Below, piece after piece: positions 34,097 through 42,791 of a DNA stretch of 64,000 nucleotides (positions within the stretch are counted from its first letter, which is position 1; every line of letters starts with the position of its first letter). Source of the DNA: Actinomycetota bacterium (lineage in GTDB: Bacteria; Actinomycetota; Actinomycetes; Nanopelagicales; Nanopelagicaceae); contig JAPLBE010000004.1 of NCBI GenBank assembly GCA_026392935.1, forward strand, positions 62,001-126,000, in the 5' to 3' direction. The notes beneath the pieces are model-generated. The model made no database searches. It was not told the DNA's origin and was given only the letters and a program-made list of their open reading frames with translations. The position numbers were made by a program, and so were the translations under genes.

Positions 34097-35193
34097 GAAA
34101 GCAGATCCTTAATAAATGCATGTAAGAAATCGCTGCGCTCTTGCATCGAAGAAATTTTGACCCATTCGTGTGGAGCATGTGCACCGCCGCCAACAGCGCC
34201 CAATCCGTCTAGTACTTGCGCACCAGCAGCAGCTGCAAAATTACCATCGCTTGCTCCACCGACTTCAGCGCATCCAAGTGGCGACATCCCAAGTGAAGCG
34301 GCGACTTTCTCTGAACGCTTATAGAGAGCTTCAGTTGATGAAGGCTGTAACGGTGGACGATTTAATCCACCTGTAATTTCTAAGCGGGCTTGAGGATTAT
34401 GTGCTGTGAAAGATCTAATCTCGCGATCTACTCGTTCTAGCTCTGCCTGAGAAAAAGATCGAGCATCAATATCGAGAACTGCAAGATCAGGGACTGTATT
34501 TGTCGTATTGCCCGATGAAAGCAACGTTGGAACAACGGTTGTGCCATGTTCTGAATTCTCAAGTGCAGAAAGTTTTAGAATCGTATGTGCAATTTCAGTA
34601 GTTGAGTTAATTCCTTTTTCAGGCTCTAAGCCAGCGTGAGAGGCAAGGCCGTGAACTTTGATTTGGTACATCGCAGTCCCTTTGCGACCGGTTTTCACTT
34701 TTCCATCGAGCGATGCTTCAAGAACTAGGACTGCTTTGGCACGCGAGGAAACTTCCTTAATCAGTGCCTTAGAAGCATGACTTCCAGTTTCTTCATCTGT
34801 TGTAGCAATAAGTGCTACAGATCCTTCGATTCCTTTGAGGGCATAGAGCGCCTGTATAAATCCAGCTTTCATATCGAAAGTTCCGGGACCACGTAGAACA
34901 TCGTCATCAATTTCCCATAACGGCGTGTATGAACCAATTGGCCAGACGGTATCTAAATGAGCGAGTACAACAACATCAGGCTGTTCTGCGCCCCACCAGA
35001 AAACTGGTCGTCCTTCAATTTCTTTTATTTGCGCAGGTACACCAAGTACTCGAGTTGCGATATCACTTGCAAGAGTGACTACAGAGCGGCATGCGGCAAG
35101 ATCTTCAGTAGGTGATTCACACCGAACAAGTGCTTCCAGGGCTGCCAACATAGGCTCAAGTCTGCCGTATTTCGGTGTCTTCTCGCTTGTCAT
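34093..35193 (-). CDS. M20-family metallopeptidase (glutamate carboxypeptidase-like)
   Basis: The product is 366 residues. Metal ligands and catalytic residues are seen in LAHLDTVWP (His-x-Asp, about 82), GTFDMKAGF (bridging Asp, about 113) and TTDEETGSHAS (catalytic and ligand Glu, about 141). A dimerisation lid lies at about 180-290 and GGASDGNF is near the C-terminus. The form fits carboxypeptidase G2/CPDG2-like enzymes that cut C-terminal glutamate or related amide bonds; the true substrate is unknown. It lies between two helicase genes, joined to each by 4-base overlaps, which is unexpected. Confidence 0.82.
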   Translation of the reverse strand: MTSEKTPKYGRLEPMLAALEALVRCESPTEDLAACRSVVTLASDIATRVLGVPAQIKEIEGRPVFWWGAEQPDVVVLAHLDTVWPIGSYTPLWEIDDDVLRGPGTFDMKAGFIQALYALKGIEGSVALIATTDEETGSHASKALIKEVSSRAKAVLVLEASLDGKVKTGRKGTAMYQIKVHGLASHAGLEPEKGINSTTEIAHTILKLSALENSEHGTTVVPTLLSSGNTTNTVPDLAVLDIDARSFSQAELERVDREIRSFTAHNPQARLEITGGLNRPPLQPSSTEALYKRSEKVAASLGMSPLGCAEVGGASDGNFAAAAGAQVLDGLGAVGGGAHAPHEWVKISSMQERSDFLHAFIKDLLS

Positions 35194-37391
35194 AGCGCTG
35201 CGACCCCCGTGATTCGAGCAATTCTGAAGGTCTGCACTTCGCCAGTTGCATGATCTCGCGCAACGAGCGAGCCTGCAGAGAGTTTCAATGGATCGATGAT
35301 GCGATGCGAAACTAAACCATTGTTATCCGCATATCCAATTGAAAGCGAAGTTGATGGCTGGTTTTGCAAATAATCGACGAGAAGGTCAAGAGTTTCATTG
35401 GCAGTTGTGCGCGGAAGCGAACCAAGTGCTTCGGTCGCTATGTTGCGCATTGTGCTCTGCTTGCGACTTGATTTCTCTCCAGTGCGTAGCGCTCTTAGTG
35501 CACCATCGATTTGTATTTCATCAGGTACATCTATCTCCCCAATAATTCTTGGAGGTCGTGCTTTAGTTTGCGCTCGCTGAATTCGTGGCCCGCTAAGTAG
35601 TATTCCTCGTGAATCTTCTCCTGCAGGTAGATAGCCACAACTTCTTAGAATATTCATAACTTCTGCAGCATCATGTCCGCAGATAATCACTTCAGGTGCG
35701 ATTTTGCGAAGACTTAAAATCTCTAATCTTTTATCACCAATAATTTGGGTTATGAGTGCGGGATCTTCGCAGCGGATAAATGATGAAGTATTTCCTACTC
35801 TTAACTTTCCATGCTTCTTGGCAACATCAGCTATGAGATATTCAAGTGGCTGCGGCATAGGAGTTTTTGACTTTATTACTAAAAACTTCTTAATCTCTTC
35901 TCCGGTGCGTCCATGATCTAAACCTCGGCGAATTGTGCTTTCAGAGAATCGGTAAACAGTTGCGCCGCCACGAGACTCCACATCTGCAATGAGAGCAAGT
36001 TCCTGGGCAATTTCATGTTCAAGCGGACCGGGTGCGATAGCCGTGTTGTCACTTTGAATAAGAATGTGGTTAACAGCTTTTGGAAGGTCTGCATCTATTG
36101 ATGAATTATCACCACCGTTGAGAAATTCAATTCCATATTGAGAAATTTGGCCCTGACCTGTGATTCCTAGCCATTCTGCCTCTCGCAGAGTCCACGCCAC
36201 ATAATCTTGTTGCAGACCACCAGAACGTTTACTGGGCGCTATCCACTGTGCAGCTTTATACAAACTCTCTAATTCGGGTGCTCGATCAGAGCTCTCTTTT
36301 AACAAAGCGAGAACTATTCGGCGGGTACTTGCAGCTAAAGACCTATCAAGTTCAGGGCCAAGCGGCGCGGTGTTCTTCTGGCCTTCTTTTCCAACTAAAC
36401 CTGACATGCGCGATGTGATTAACCAAGTTGCCGCAAGTGTTTGCCAACGAAGCGCAGCACTTTGAGTGAGCCATAAATCAAATTGGTGAGTTGGAAGAAT
36501 TTTGTCATCCGGATCAATGGTCAAGAGCCCGGCAAGGTAAGAAACTTCGGCGACAAAAGCTGCGCAGTTTTCGTCTACGCCTAGATGCAAAGAAAGCTCT
36601 TTAAGTTCTCTGACTCCTAGCCCACCAGATTTTAGAGCAGTTGCTGGTTCTTGAGACCAATAATTGAGTACTTCTTCAGTCCAGCGCAAGAAAGTTGTTA
36701 TATTCGCAATGGATGCAAGTTGTACATTCTTGAGATTCTTTGGACTTCCAATGATCTCAGGCATTACTGCTTCAAGTTCACGATGTACCTTATTTCCACG
36801 AAGATAAATTGCAACTTCTCGTGGGAGCACAACGGTCTGCTGATTAAATGGAATCAAGAATTTTTCGTCAAGTAACCATTGCACCCCAGCAGTCGGTTTC
36901 TTAATATCAGATATCGCACCACGTGGAGGTCCCCACAACATTGCATCAAGCACTTTCTTGGCAGCGGGTGGAGCATCTTCTAGTCTTTTTAACTTTAATG
37001 GGGCTAATGAAGCTGGACCTAATCCAGCGACTTCGTTTCCAAGAACTTCTCGTAAAGTATTCGGAAGACGGTAGCCATCTTTATCCTGATAAATAAGCCC
37101 TCGCTCAATAAATCCAGAAAGTAGAAATATTGCAGATTTATCAGTGACTGCACTTAACTCTTTATCTGAAAAAGGTTCCGTGAGAACTGCGCACGCTTCA
37201 AGTACTTGTAACTGCCATTTATTGAGAGCATCAACCGCTCGGGCAAGACTTGGAGCAGATGACGCTCTGACTGCCAAACTTGCGATATCTGGGGGAACTG
37301 GAGTTACAAGATCAGGGCGATGCGTGAACATGGCGATAAGCGCGGCATCATCGAGAGTGCGCAAATAATCGGCATATGAACGAATTTCCAT
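35190..37391 (-). CDS. Helicase-associated protein with Helicase_C_3 (XPB-linked) domain
   Basis: The product is 733 residues. No Walker A or DEAD box is present. The central segment HILIQSDNTAIAPGPLEHEI (about 430) and VYRFSESTIRRGLDHGRTGE is the hallmark of the actinobacterial protein encoded beside XPB (Rv0862c type). It is annotated as Helicase_C_3 and resembles the XPB N-terminal region. The C-terminal part (about 590-733) has a WYL-like look (SIGYADNNGLVSHRIIDPLK). It is probably a partner of the XPB helicase two genes downstream; this rests on context. Confidence 0.75.
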   Translation of the reverse strand: MEIRSYADYLRTLDDAALIAMFTHRPDLVTPVPPDIASLAVRASSAPSLARAVDALNKWQLQVLEACAVLTEPFSDKELSAVTDKSAIFLLSGFIERGLIYQDKDGYRLPNTLREVLGNEVAGLGPASLAPLKLKRLEDAPPAAKKVLDAMLWGPPRGAISDIKKPTAGVQWLLDEKFLIPFNQQTVVLPREVAIYLRGNKVHRELEAVMPEIIGSPKNLKNVQLASIANITTFLRWTEEVLNYWSQEPATALKSGGLGVRELKELSLHLGVDENCAAFVAEVSYLAGLLTIDPDDKILPTHQFDLWLTQSAALRWQTLAATWLITSRMSGLVGKEGQKNTAPLGPELDRSLAASTRRIVLALLKESSDRAPELESLYKAAQWIAPSKRSGGLQQDYVAWTLREAEWLGITGQGQISQYGIEFLNGGDNSSIDADLPKAVNHILIQSDNTAIAPGPLEHEIAQELALIADVESRGGATVYRFSESTIRRGLDHGRTGEEIKKFLVIKSKTPMPQPLEYLIADVAKKHGKLRVGNTSSFIRCEDPALITQIIGDKRLEILSLRKIAPEVIICGHDAAEVMNILRSCGYLPAGEDSRGILLSGPRIQRAQTKARPPRIIGEIDVPDEIQIDGALRALRTGEKSSRKQSTMRNIATEALGSLPRTTANETLDLLVDYLQNQPSTSLSIGYADNNGLVSHRIIDPLKLSAGSLVARDHATGEVQTFRIARITGVAAL

Positions 37392-37400
37392 AACCTGCCA

Positions 37401-37406
37401 ACGATA
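37401..37406 (-). promoter_or_regulatory. -10 box of the helicase operon (near-leaderless)
   Basis: Minus-strand TATCGT, nine bases, ATG at 37391. It would drive the three-gene unit ending with XPB. Confidence 0.35.
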
Positions 37407-37424
37407 GCCGTAAGTGAGGTCTCC

Positions 37425-37443
37425 GTGCTAATCGAGTTAGCGC
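37425..37443 (-). terminator. Stem-loop at the 3' end of the HAD phosphatase gene
   Basis: GTGCTAA and TTAGCGC pair over seven positions (one G-T pair) around the loop TCGAG. The stem covers the HAD gene's stop codon. There is no T-run after it, so it would be an actinobacterial-style tail-less terminator at best. Confidence 0.3.
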
Positions 37444-38198
37444 TTGCGCGGGACGAAGTAGGTGACAACTGCTGCAATTCTGCTGACTGCTGGACCGAGC
37501 AATCGATTTACAAATCTTGCTTTACGGAAATCGTGAATCGGCCAACCTTCAGCAAGGGCGCGAATTCGAAGAATTGCATCAGGATTTATGGCACAGGGAT
37601 TTCCTACCGCTTGCAGTAATGGAATGTCATTGTGGCTATCCGAATATGAATAGCACTCCTGCAGATCAAATCCCTGTTCTTTGGCAAGGTTCTGAATTGC
37701 AATTGCTTTCTCCATTCCGTGAAGCAACTTACCTTCTAGAGCTCCGGTGTAAATCCCATTTTCGATACACGCTTTACTTCCGAGGGCGCCAGTTAACCCA
37801 AGTCTCTGAGCAATTATGTTTGCCATATCTTGAGGAGCAGCTGTGACAAGCCAAACTTCTTCACCTTTATCTAAGTGTGACTTGGCGATTTCAAAAGTTC
37901 CTTGCCAGAGTTTTGGTGAGACGAATTCATCATAAATCTCTTCGCCAATTTTCTTAATCTCATCAACGCCGTGCCCGCCGATAAAATCTGTGGCCGCATT
38001 TTGGAATTTTTCAATAACTTCTTTCTTCTCAGTACCAGTCATACGAAAACGTAAATTTGCTACAACGAAGCGAGAGATATCGGCTTTAGTAAAAAACCCA
38101 CGTTGGTACATACCTCTTCCGAGAAAGTAGAGAGTCGAGCCCCGGACGAGGGTGTTATCTACATCGAAAAAGGCTGCTCTACGTGAGGTGAGTGCCAT
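37437..38198 (-). CDS. HAD-superfamily hydrolase, subfamily IB (SerB-like phosphatase)
   Basis: The product is 253 residues. HAD motif I is AFFDVDNTLVRGSTLYFL (nucleophile D-x-D, about 11), motif II is the Thr of WLVTAAPQD (about 119), motif III the Lys of EKAIAIQ, and motif IV SYSDSHNDIPLL (about 186). The arrangement is that of the HAD-IB family related to phosphoserine phosphatase, often found as membrane-lipid or unknown phosphatases in Actinobacteria. The C-terminal helix (ISRIAAVVTYFVPRKR) is amphipathic or membrane-associated. The substrate is unknown. It is divergent from the phosphoglycerate-mutase-like gene. Confidence 0.82.
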   Translation of the reverse strand: MALTSRRAAFFDVDNTLVRGSTLYFLGRGMYQRGFFTKADISRFVVANLRFRMTGTEKKEVIEKFQNAATDFIGGHGVDEIKKIGEEIYDEFVSPKLWQGTFEIAKSHLDKGEEVWLVTAAPQDMANIIAQRLGLTGALGSKACIENGIYTGALEGKLLHGMEKAIAIQNLAKEQGFDLQECYSYSDSHNDIPLLQAVGNPCAINPDAILRIRALAEGWPIHDFRKARFVNRLLGPAVSRIAAVVTYFVPRKR

Positions 38199-38204
38199 GT
38201 CACT

Positions 38205-38210
38205 ACCCTA
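38205..38210 (-). promoter_or_regulatory. -10 box of the HAD phosphatase gene (leaderless type)
   Basis: Minus-strand TAGGGT, six bases (agtgac), ATG at 38198. Confidence 0.5.
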
Positions 38211-38236
38211 GCGATAAGGGGCAGAAATCGACGCTT

Positions 38237-38242
38237 TATGAT
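38237..38242 (+). promoter_or_regulatory. -10 box of the cytochrome c maturation operon (leaderless, spacing 7)
   Basis: TATGAT, seven bases, ATG at 38250. It contains an earlier in-frame ATG (38238), which therefore cannot be on the transcript. This decides the start of the first gene. Confidence 0.45.
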
Positions 38243-38249
38243 TAGAGGC

Positions 38250-38870
38250 ATGAGTCAAAGCGTCCATGTAATTCGCCACGGTGAGGTAGAGAATCCTGAA
38301 AAAATTCTTTACGGAAGACAACCAGGCTGGAAACTTTCTCAACGTGGACAAGAGATGGCAGAAGTAATTGGAGAATGGTCGAAATCTTTACATCTTGGTG
38401 CTCTGCATGTTTCTCCGCTACAACGCGCCCAAGAGACTGCTGCGCCAATCTCTCGAGCACACGGAGTGCCAATAACTACAGATGAAAAGTTGATTGAAGC
38501 TGCGAATATTTTTGAAGGTAAGAAATTCGAATTAGGTAGTGGTGTTTTGCGACATCCTGCAGCGTGGAAACATTTATATAACCCATGGAAGCCATCTTGG
38601 GGAGAACCATACGAGGAACAAATCTCTCGAATGCTGGCAGCGATTTTTGATGCCAAGAAAGCAGCTGGCACGAAAGATGCAATTGTCGTTTCGCATCAAT
38701 TGCCAATTTGGATTTTAAGAAGTGCAATTGAAGGACGACGTTTACTCCACGACCCACGTAAACGGGAATGCACTCTTGCATCAGTAACCAGTGTTCACTT
38801 CGATGAAGATGGAATGATTTCAGGAACGTCATACACTGAACCCGCAAAGCACCTTCTACCAAAGAAATGA
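38250..38870 (+). CDS. Histidine phosphatase (phosphoglycerate mutase-like)
   Basis: The product is 206 residues. The phosphohistidine motif VIRHGEVENP (about 7-16), YGRQPGWKLSQRGQEMAE, SPLQRAQETA and SHQLPIWILRSAI (second catalytic His, about 147) define the family. It heads an operon with the TlpA-like, CcdA, ResB and CcsB genes. The same order occurs in M. tuberculosis (Rv0525-Rv0529, from memory), so a role linked to cytochrome assembly or small phosphoesters is possible. It is not the glycolytic mutase by context. Confidence 0.85.
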   Translation: MSQSVHVIRHGEVENPEKILYGRQPGWKLSQRGQEMAEVIGEWSKSLHLGALHVSPLQRAQETAAPISRAHGVPITTDEKLIEAANIFEGKKFELGSGVLRHPAAWKHLYNPWKPSWGEPYEEQISRMLAAIFDAKKAAGTKDAIVVSHQLPIWILRSAIEGRRLLHDPRKRECTLASVTSVHFDEDGMISGTSYTEPAKHLLPKK

Positions 38871-38871
38871 T

Positions 38872-39408
38872 ATGAAAAGATTTTTTGCTGCCGCATTTGC
38901 ACTAGTGATGCTTACCGGATGCAGCAATGGGGGAGCTTCAAAGGCTGAAGAGAGTTTTATCTCTGGTGATGGCGCAGTTACTTACATTAAATCGAGCGAC
39001 CGCGTGAAAGCACCAGCAATTTCAGGTCTGACGTTGCTTGGCACTGACTACGCATTTGATCGTAAGAAAATTGCAGTAGTTAATGTCTGGGCTTCGTGGT
39101 GCTCACCATGCAGAGCTGAAGAACCAACGTTATCGGCAGCGGCTCGCGCATATCCAGAAGTTGAATTCATAGGGATTTTGACTCGAGACAACCCAGTAAA
39201 CGCAGAAGCATTTGTGCGAAAGCGAGATGTTCCTTACCCAACGCTCATTGATGATTCAATTCTGGCAGGCTTCAGAAAGTCACTTCCTGCTAATGCAATT
39301 CCTTCAACTGTTGTCATTGATAAGTCGGGAAAAGTTGCTGCTCGTATTTCAGGAGCGGTAACAGTGGGATCACTCAAAGATTTGATCGAGAAAGTTTTAG
39401 CTGAATGA
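38872..39408 (+). CDS. TlpA/ResA-like thioredoxin lipoprotein
   Basis: The product is 178 residues. A lipoprotein signal with lipobox LTGC (Cys about 17) anchors it outside the membrane. The thioredoxin active site is WASWCSPCRAEEP (C-x-x-C), with the cis-proline near NAIPSTVVID. Such proteins reduce apocytochrome c haem-binding cysteines in System II. It begins one base after the stop of the previous gene and overlaps the CcdA gene by 4 bases, the electron donor across the membrane. Confidence 0.9.
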   Translation: MKRFFAAAFALVMLTGCSNGGASKAEESFISGDGAVTYIKSSDRVKAPAISGLTLLGTDYAFDRKKIAVVNVWASWCSPCRAEEPTLSAAARAYPEVEFIGILTRDNPVNAEAFVRKRDVPYPTLIDDSILAGFRKSLPANAIPSTVVIDKSGKVAARISGAVTVGSLKDLIEKVLAE

Positions 39409-40130
39409 GCACTTTCTTCGTTGAACAAATCTTGAGTGGGTTCATGCTTGCCGCTTTTCCACTTGCGGTGATTGCTGGGCTAATTTCATTTATTTCTCCA
39501 TGCGTACTCCCGCTCGTACCAGGCTATCTAGCTTTTGCAGCAGGATTTTCTAATACACGAGGAAAAGTGTTTCTTGGTTCAGTTCTCTTTGTACTTGGAT
39601 TTAGCGCTCTCTATGTTTCATATGGAGCACTTTTTGGTCAACTTGGATCTGAAGTCGCAGCAAACGAAGAAATCATAACAAGAGTGCTTGGAGTACTCAC
39701 CATTCTTATGGGCGTTATTTTCCTAGGTGCTTTTCCAATGATGCCTACTTTAAAACCAAAAATTTCTACATCGGGAGGGTTGCTTGGTGCTCCGATTCTT
39801 GGATTTCTTTTTGGAGTTGGTTGGACCCCATGCATAGGACCAGCACTTGCAACTGTGCAAACGTTAGCTTTCCAAGAGTCCAGTGCAGTTCGAGGAGCCG
39901 TGCTCTCCTTCGGCTATTGCCTAGGATTGGGACTCCCATTTATTGCAACTGGTATTTACTTTGATAAATCCGAGCCACTTCGAAAGTTTTTGGTAAAGCA
40001 AGGAAGATTGATTTCCCAGGCTGGAGGAGTTTTCCTCATTCTTATTGGTGTGTTACAAGTCGCTGGAGTGTGGGGCGATCTAATGATTTCACTAAGGTCT
40101 TTGATTTCAGAATTTAGTCCGGTGATTTGA
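39405..40130 (+). CDS. ccdA: CcdA/DsbD-type thiol-disulfide membrane transporter
   Basis: The product is 241 residues with six membrane helices. The paired redox cysteines are in SFISPCVLPLVPGYLAFAAG (about 32) and VGWTPCIGPALATVQ (about 143). It carries reducing equivalents from cytoplasmic thioredoxin to the external TlpA-like protein. Both ends overlap neighbours by 4 bases. There is no fused periplasmic domain, as usual for CcdA. Confidence 0.9.
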   Translation: MSTFFVEQILSGFMLAAFPLAVIAGLISFISPCVLPLVPGYLAFAAGFSNTRGKVFLGSVLFVLGFSALYVSYGALFGQLGSEVAANEEIITRVLGVLTILMGVIFLGAFPMMPTLKPKISTSGGLLGAPILGFLFGVGWTPCIGPALATVQTLAFQESSAVRGAVLSFGYCLGLGLPFIATGIYFDKSEPLRKFLVKQGRLISQAGGVFLILIGVLQVAGVWGDLMISLRSLISEFSPVI

Positions 40131-41596
40131 TGAGTAAAGATATAGAAGTACCAGAACTCGGTCCTGTTGCACTGCTGCGTTATGTATGGGTTCAACTCAC
40201 AAGCATGCGCACAGCTCTTATATTGCTGATGTTGATGGCAATTGCTGCAATTCCCGGATCATTGATTCCACAACGAATTACCAACCTAATTGCTGTAAGA
40301 GAATTCTTTAAGGAAAACCGGGAATTAGCGATCTGGTATGACAGATTTTCACTGTTTGATGTTTATGGGTCGCCTTGGTTTAGTGCAATTTATATTCTTC
40401 TCTTTATATCACTTATCGGATGCGTGCTTCCGCGAAGTGTTGAGCACTACAAATCGATGTTGGCAGAACCACCAGCAACTCCTAAGAATCTCAATCGTTT
40501 ATCGCACTTTAGTGAATTTGAGAGTTCTCAAGATTCAATGGAACGGGCACAGAATTGGTTTACAAAAAATCGATTCAGAGTGAGGGTTGATGCAAAGACT
40601 ATTTCGGCCGAAAAAGGATATCTACGTGAAACTGGAAATCTTCTCTTTCATCTTTCACTAATTCTTATTCTTATCGGTGTTAGTTTCGGCTCTCTTTTTG
40701 GAATGCGTGGAGAAGCAATTGTTAATGTCGGAGAACGCTTTACTAGTGTGCCTACTTCATATGACACGCTCTCGTTTGGAAAACTATCTAACGAAAATTC
40801 ATTGAGCCCATTCCGCATTAAAGTGGATAAATTCGATGCAAAATATGATCCAAGGACAAACGCTCCTCTGGATTACACAGCTTGGGTGACAGTAGAAGTT
40901 GATGGAAAGTCAACTAAAGAGATTTTGAAAGTCAACAAGCCGCTAACTTTTGGTCAGAGTAGAGTGTATTTACAAGCAAACGGATATAGCCCAGTTGTTA
41001 CTGTGCGAGATTCTCTTAAGAACGTGGTCTTTCAGGGACCTGTGCCATTCTTGCCACAAGATGGAAACTTACGATCTATTGGAGCCATAAAAGTTCCTGA
41101 TGCCACACCACCGATTGGTTTTGTTGCTTCATTTGTTCCAACCAATGCACGCACAACTTCGCAAGGAGCAATTTCTATTTATCCAGAACTTCTTGATCCC
41201 AAACTGTTATTTTCTATCTGGCAAGGTGATCTGGGCTTGGATTCTGGAGTTCCGCAATCGATTTATAAAATTGATACAGATAATCTGAAGCAAATAGCTT
41301 TGGGATCAGTAAAGCCAGGAGAGACATATGATTATGAAGGTGGCTCAATCACATTAGAAACTGTGGTTCCGTGGGTCAACCTGCAGGTGGTCCGAGATCC
41401 TGGAAAGAGTTTTGCCTTAGTCGGAGGTATTCTTGCCATCCTTGGGTTGCTCACTTCGCTTTATGGTCGTCGACGCAGAATTTGGATTCGTATCAACGGT
41501 GAACGAATCGAAGTTGCTGGTCTTGCGAAAAACAGCGCACCTGGTCTAGAGCTTGAAATAGAAAAATTCATTGCAGCAGTTAAGGGAGAGAAGTAA
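40127..41596 (+). CDS. resB: Cytochrome c biogenesis protein ResB (Ccs1)
   Basis: The product is 489 residues with four membrane helices: about 25-45 (SMRTALILLMLMAIAAIPGS), 85-105, 175-195 and 430-450. A large extracytoplasmic domain (about 200-425) lies between the third and fourth. ResB with CcsB forms the System II haem exporter and lyase. The segment MLMAIAAIPGSLIPQR is family-typical. The stop codon overlaps the CcsB start by one base. Confidence 0.92.
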   Translation: MMSKDIEVPELGPVALLRYVWVQLTSMRTALILLMLMAIAAIPGSLIPQRITNLIAVREFFKENRELAIWYDRFSLFDVYGSPWFSAIYILLFISLIGCVLPRSVEHYKSMLAEPPATPKNLNRLSHFSEFESSQDSMERAQNWFTKNRFRVRVDAKTISAEKGYLRETGNLLFHLSLILILIGVSFGSLFGMRGEAIVNVGERFTSVPTSYDTLSFGKLSNENSLSPFRIKVDKFDAKYDPRTNAPLDYTAWVTVEVDGKSTKEILKVNKPLTFGQSRVYLQANGYSPVVTVRDSLKNVVFQGPVPFLPQDGNLRSIGAIKVPDATPPIGFVASFVPTNARTTSQGAISIYPELLDPKLLFSIWQGDLGLDSGVPQSIYKIDTDNLKQIALGSVKPGETYDYEGGSITLETVVPWVNLQVVRDPGKSFALVGGILAILGLLTSLYGRRRRIWIRINGERIEVAGLAKNSAPGLELEIEKFIAAVKGEK

Positions 41597-42510
41597 TGCT
41601 AACCACGTGGGCATATGTTTCAAATTATTTTGTCTACTCTGCGATGGCTATCTTTAGCATTTCATTTATCGCTCACGCATTTGAAACAGCATTTGCGGTT
41701 CGCTCTCCTGCAATTTCTGATTCAACTCAAGGTAATTTGATGACCAAAACTCTTGACTACAAGCGAACTGAAAAAGCTGCGCGCATAGCAACAGCGATGA
41801 TGATTCTTGGATTCATTTTGCTTCTGGTTGGCGTAATCGCTCGCGGAATATCTGCCAAGCATGTGCCGTGGGGAAATATGTATGAATTCTCGCTAACGGG
41901 TGCTCTTGCATTCACTGGTGCATATTTGATGGCGCTACGTAAATACGATCTTCGCTGGTTAGGACTCTTCGTATCGATCTCAGTTTTGCTCACGCTCGGT
42001 ACTGCAATCACGCTTCTTTATCGAAACAGTGCTCCACTAGTTCCTGCACTGCAATCCACGTGGCTGGTAATCCATGTAGTTGCAGCAATTATCTCGGGTG
42101 GGGTTTTCTTACTTGCTAATGTTGTTGCAGGTGCTTATTTGTATTTGGAAAAACTAGAGAGAGTGGGCAATCGTCCTGCATGGCTACAACGTGTTCCAAG
42201 TCTTGACGTTCTCGACCAACTTTCCTATCGTTTAGTTGCTTTTGTTTTCCCACTGTGGACATTTTCAGTAATTGCAGGAGCCATTTGGGCAGAGAGTGCA
42301 TGGGGCAGATACTGGGGATGGGATCCAAAAGAAACATGGGCATTCATCACATGGGTTGCCTATGCTGCATATCTACATGCACGCGTGACTGTTGGCTGGC
42401 GTGGTCGTCGAGCAGCTTGGTTATGTATTTTTGCTGGATCAACTTTCTTGTTTAACTACGTATATGTAAATGTGTGGGGAACCGGAAAGCATACATATTC
42501 GGGTCTTTAA
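41596..42510 (+). CDS. ccsB: Cytochrome c biogenesis protein CcsB (ResC/CcsA family)
   Basis: The product is 304 residues with eight membrane helices. The tryptophan-rich haem-handling segment WGRYWGWDPKETWAFITWVAYA (written here as positions about 237-258) has WGWDPKETW at its core. Conserved histidines occur in VIHVVAAI, IAHAFETAF and YLHARV. It handles haem for attachment to cytochromes c together with ResB. It ends the operon and converges on the PLDc_N gene with a 3-base gap. Confidence 0.93.
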   Translation: MLTTWAYVSNYFVYSAMAIFSISFIAHAFETAFAVRSPAISDSTQGNLMTKTLDYKRTEKAARIATAMMILGFILLLVGVIARGISAKHVPWGNMYEFSLTGALAFTGAYLMALRKYDLRWLGLFVSISVLLTLGTAITLLYRNSAPLVPALQSTWLVIHVVAAIISGGVFLLANVVAGAYLYLEKLERVGNRPAWLQRVPSLDVLDQLSYRLVAFVFPLWTFSVIAGAIWAESAWGRYWGWDPKETWAFITWVAYAAYLHARVTVGWRGRRAAWLCIFAGSTFLFNYVYVNVWGTGKHTYSGL

Positions 42511-42513
42511 GGT

Positions 42514-42774
42514 TTAGAGGCCTCGTAAAAAATCTGGGTCATCATCTGGAGGCAAGATACGCTTCTTCGGATTCTTCGGCTTTAGATTTAACGGTTTTCT
42601 TCCGATTGCTAAATATGCAATTGGACCAAATATGCCAGTGAGCAATATTGCTATCAGCCAACCCCACTTAGGAAGTTTGCGAATTTCCGTTTCATCACGT
42701 CGTGCGCAATCGATAAACGTGTAAAGAGTAAGCGCCAGAGAGAGGATGAGCAGGAATCCCTGTAATTTGATCAT
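42514..42774 (-). CDS. Small PLDc_N-domain membrane protein
   Basis: The product is 86 residues with two membrane helices (about 5-22 and 38-58) and the motif DCARRDETEIRKLPKWGWLI...GPIAYLAIGR of the phospholipase D nuclease N-terminal (PLDc_N) domain. There is no catalytic HKD domain, so it is not a phospholipase. The C-terminus is charged, with the short acidic stretch PPDDDPDF. Such small proteins are frequent near men genes in Actinobacteria; the role is unknown. Confidence 0.8.
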   Translation of the reverse strand: MIKLQGFLLILSLALTLYTFIDCARRDETEIRKLPKWGWLIAILLTGIFGPIAYLAIGRKPLNLKPKNPKKRILPPDDDPDFLRGL

Positions 42775-42780
42775 GGCTTA

Positions 42781-42786
42781 AGTGTA
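42781..42786 (-). promoter_or_regulatory. -10 box of the PLDc_N gene (leaderless type)
   Basis: Minus-strand TACACT, six bases (taagcc), ATG at 42774. It lies in the 17-base gap behind menA on the same strand. Confidence 0.5.
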
Positions 42787-42791
42787 ATCGT

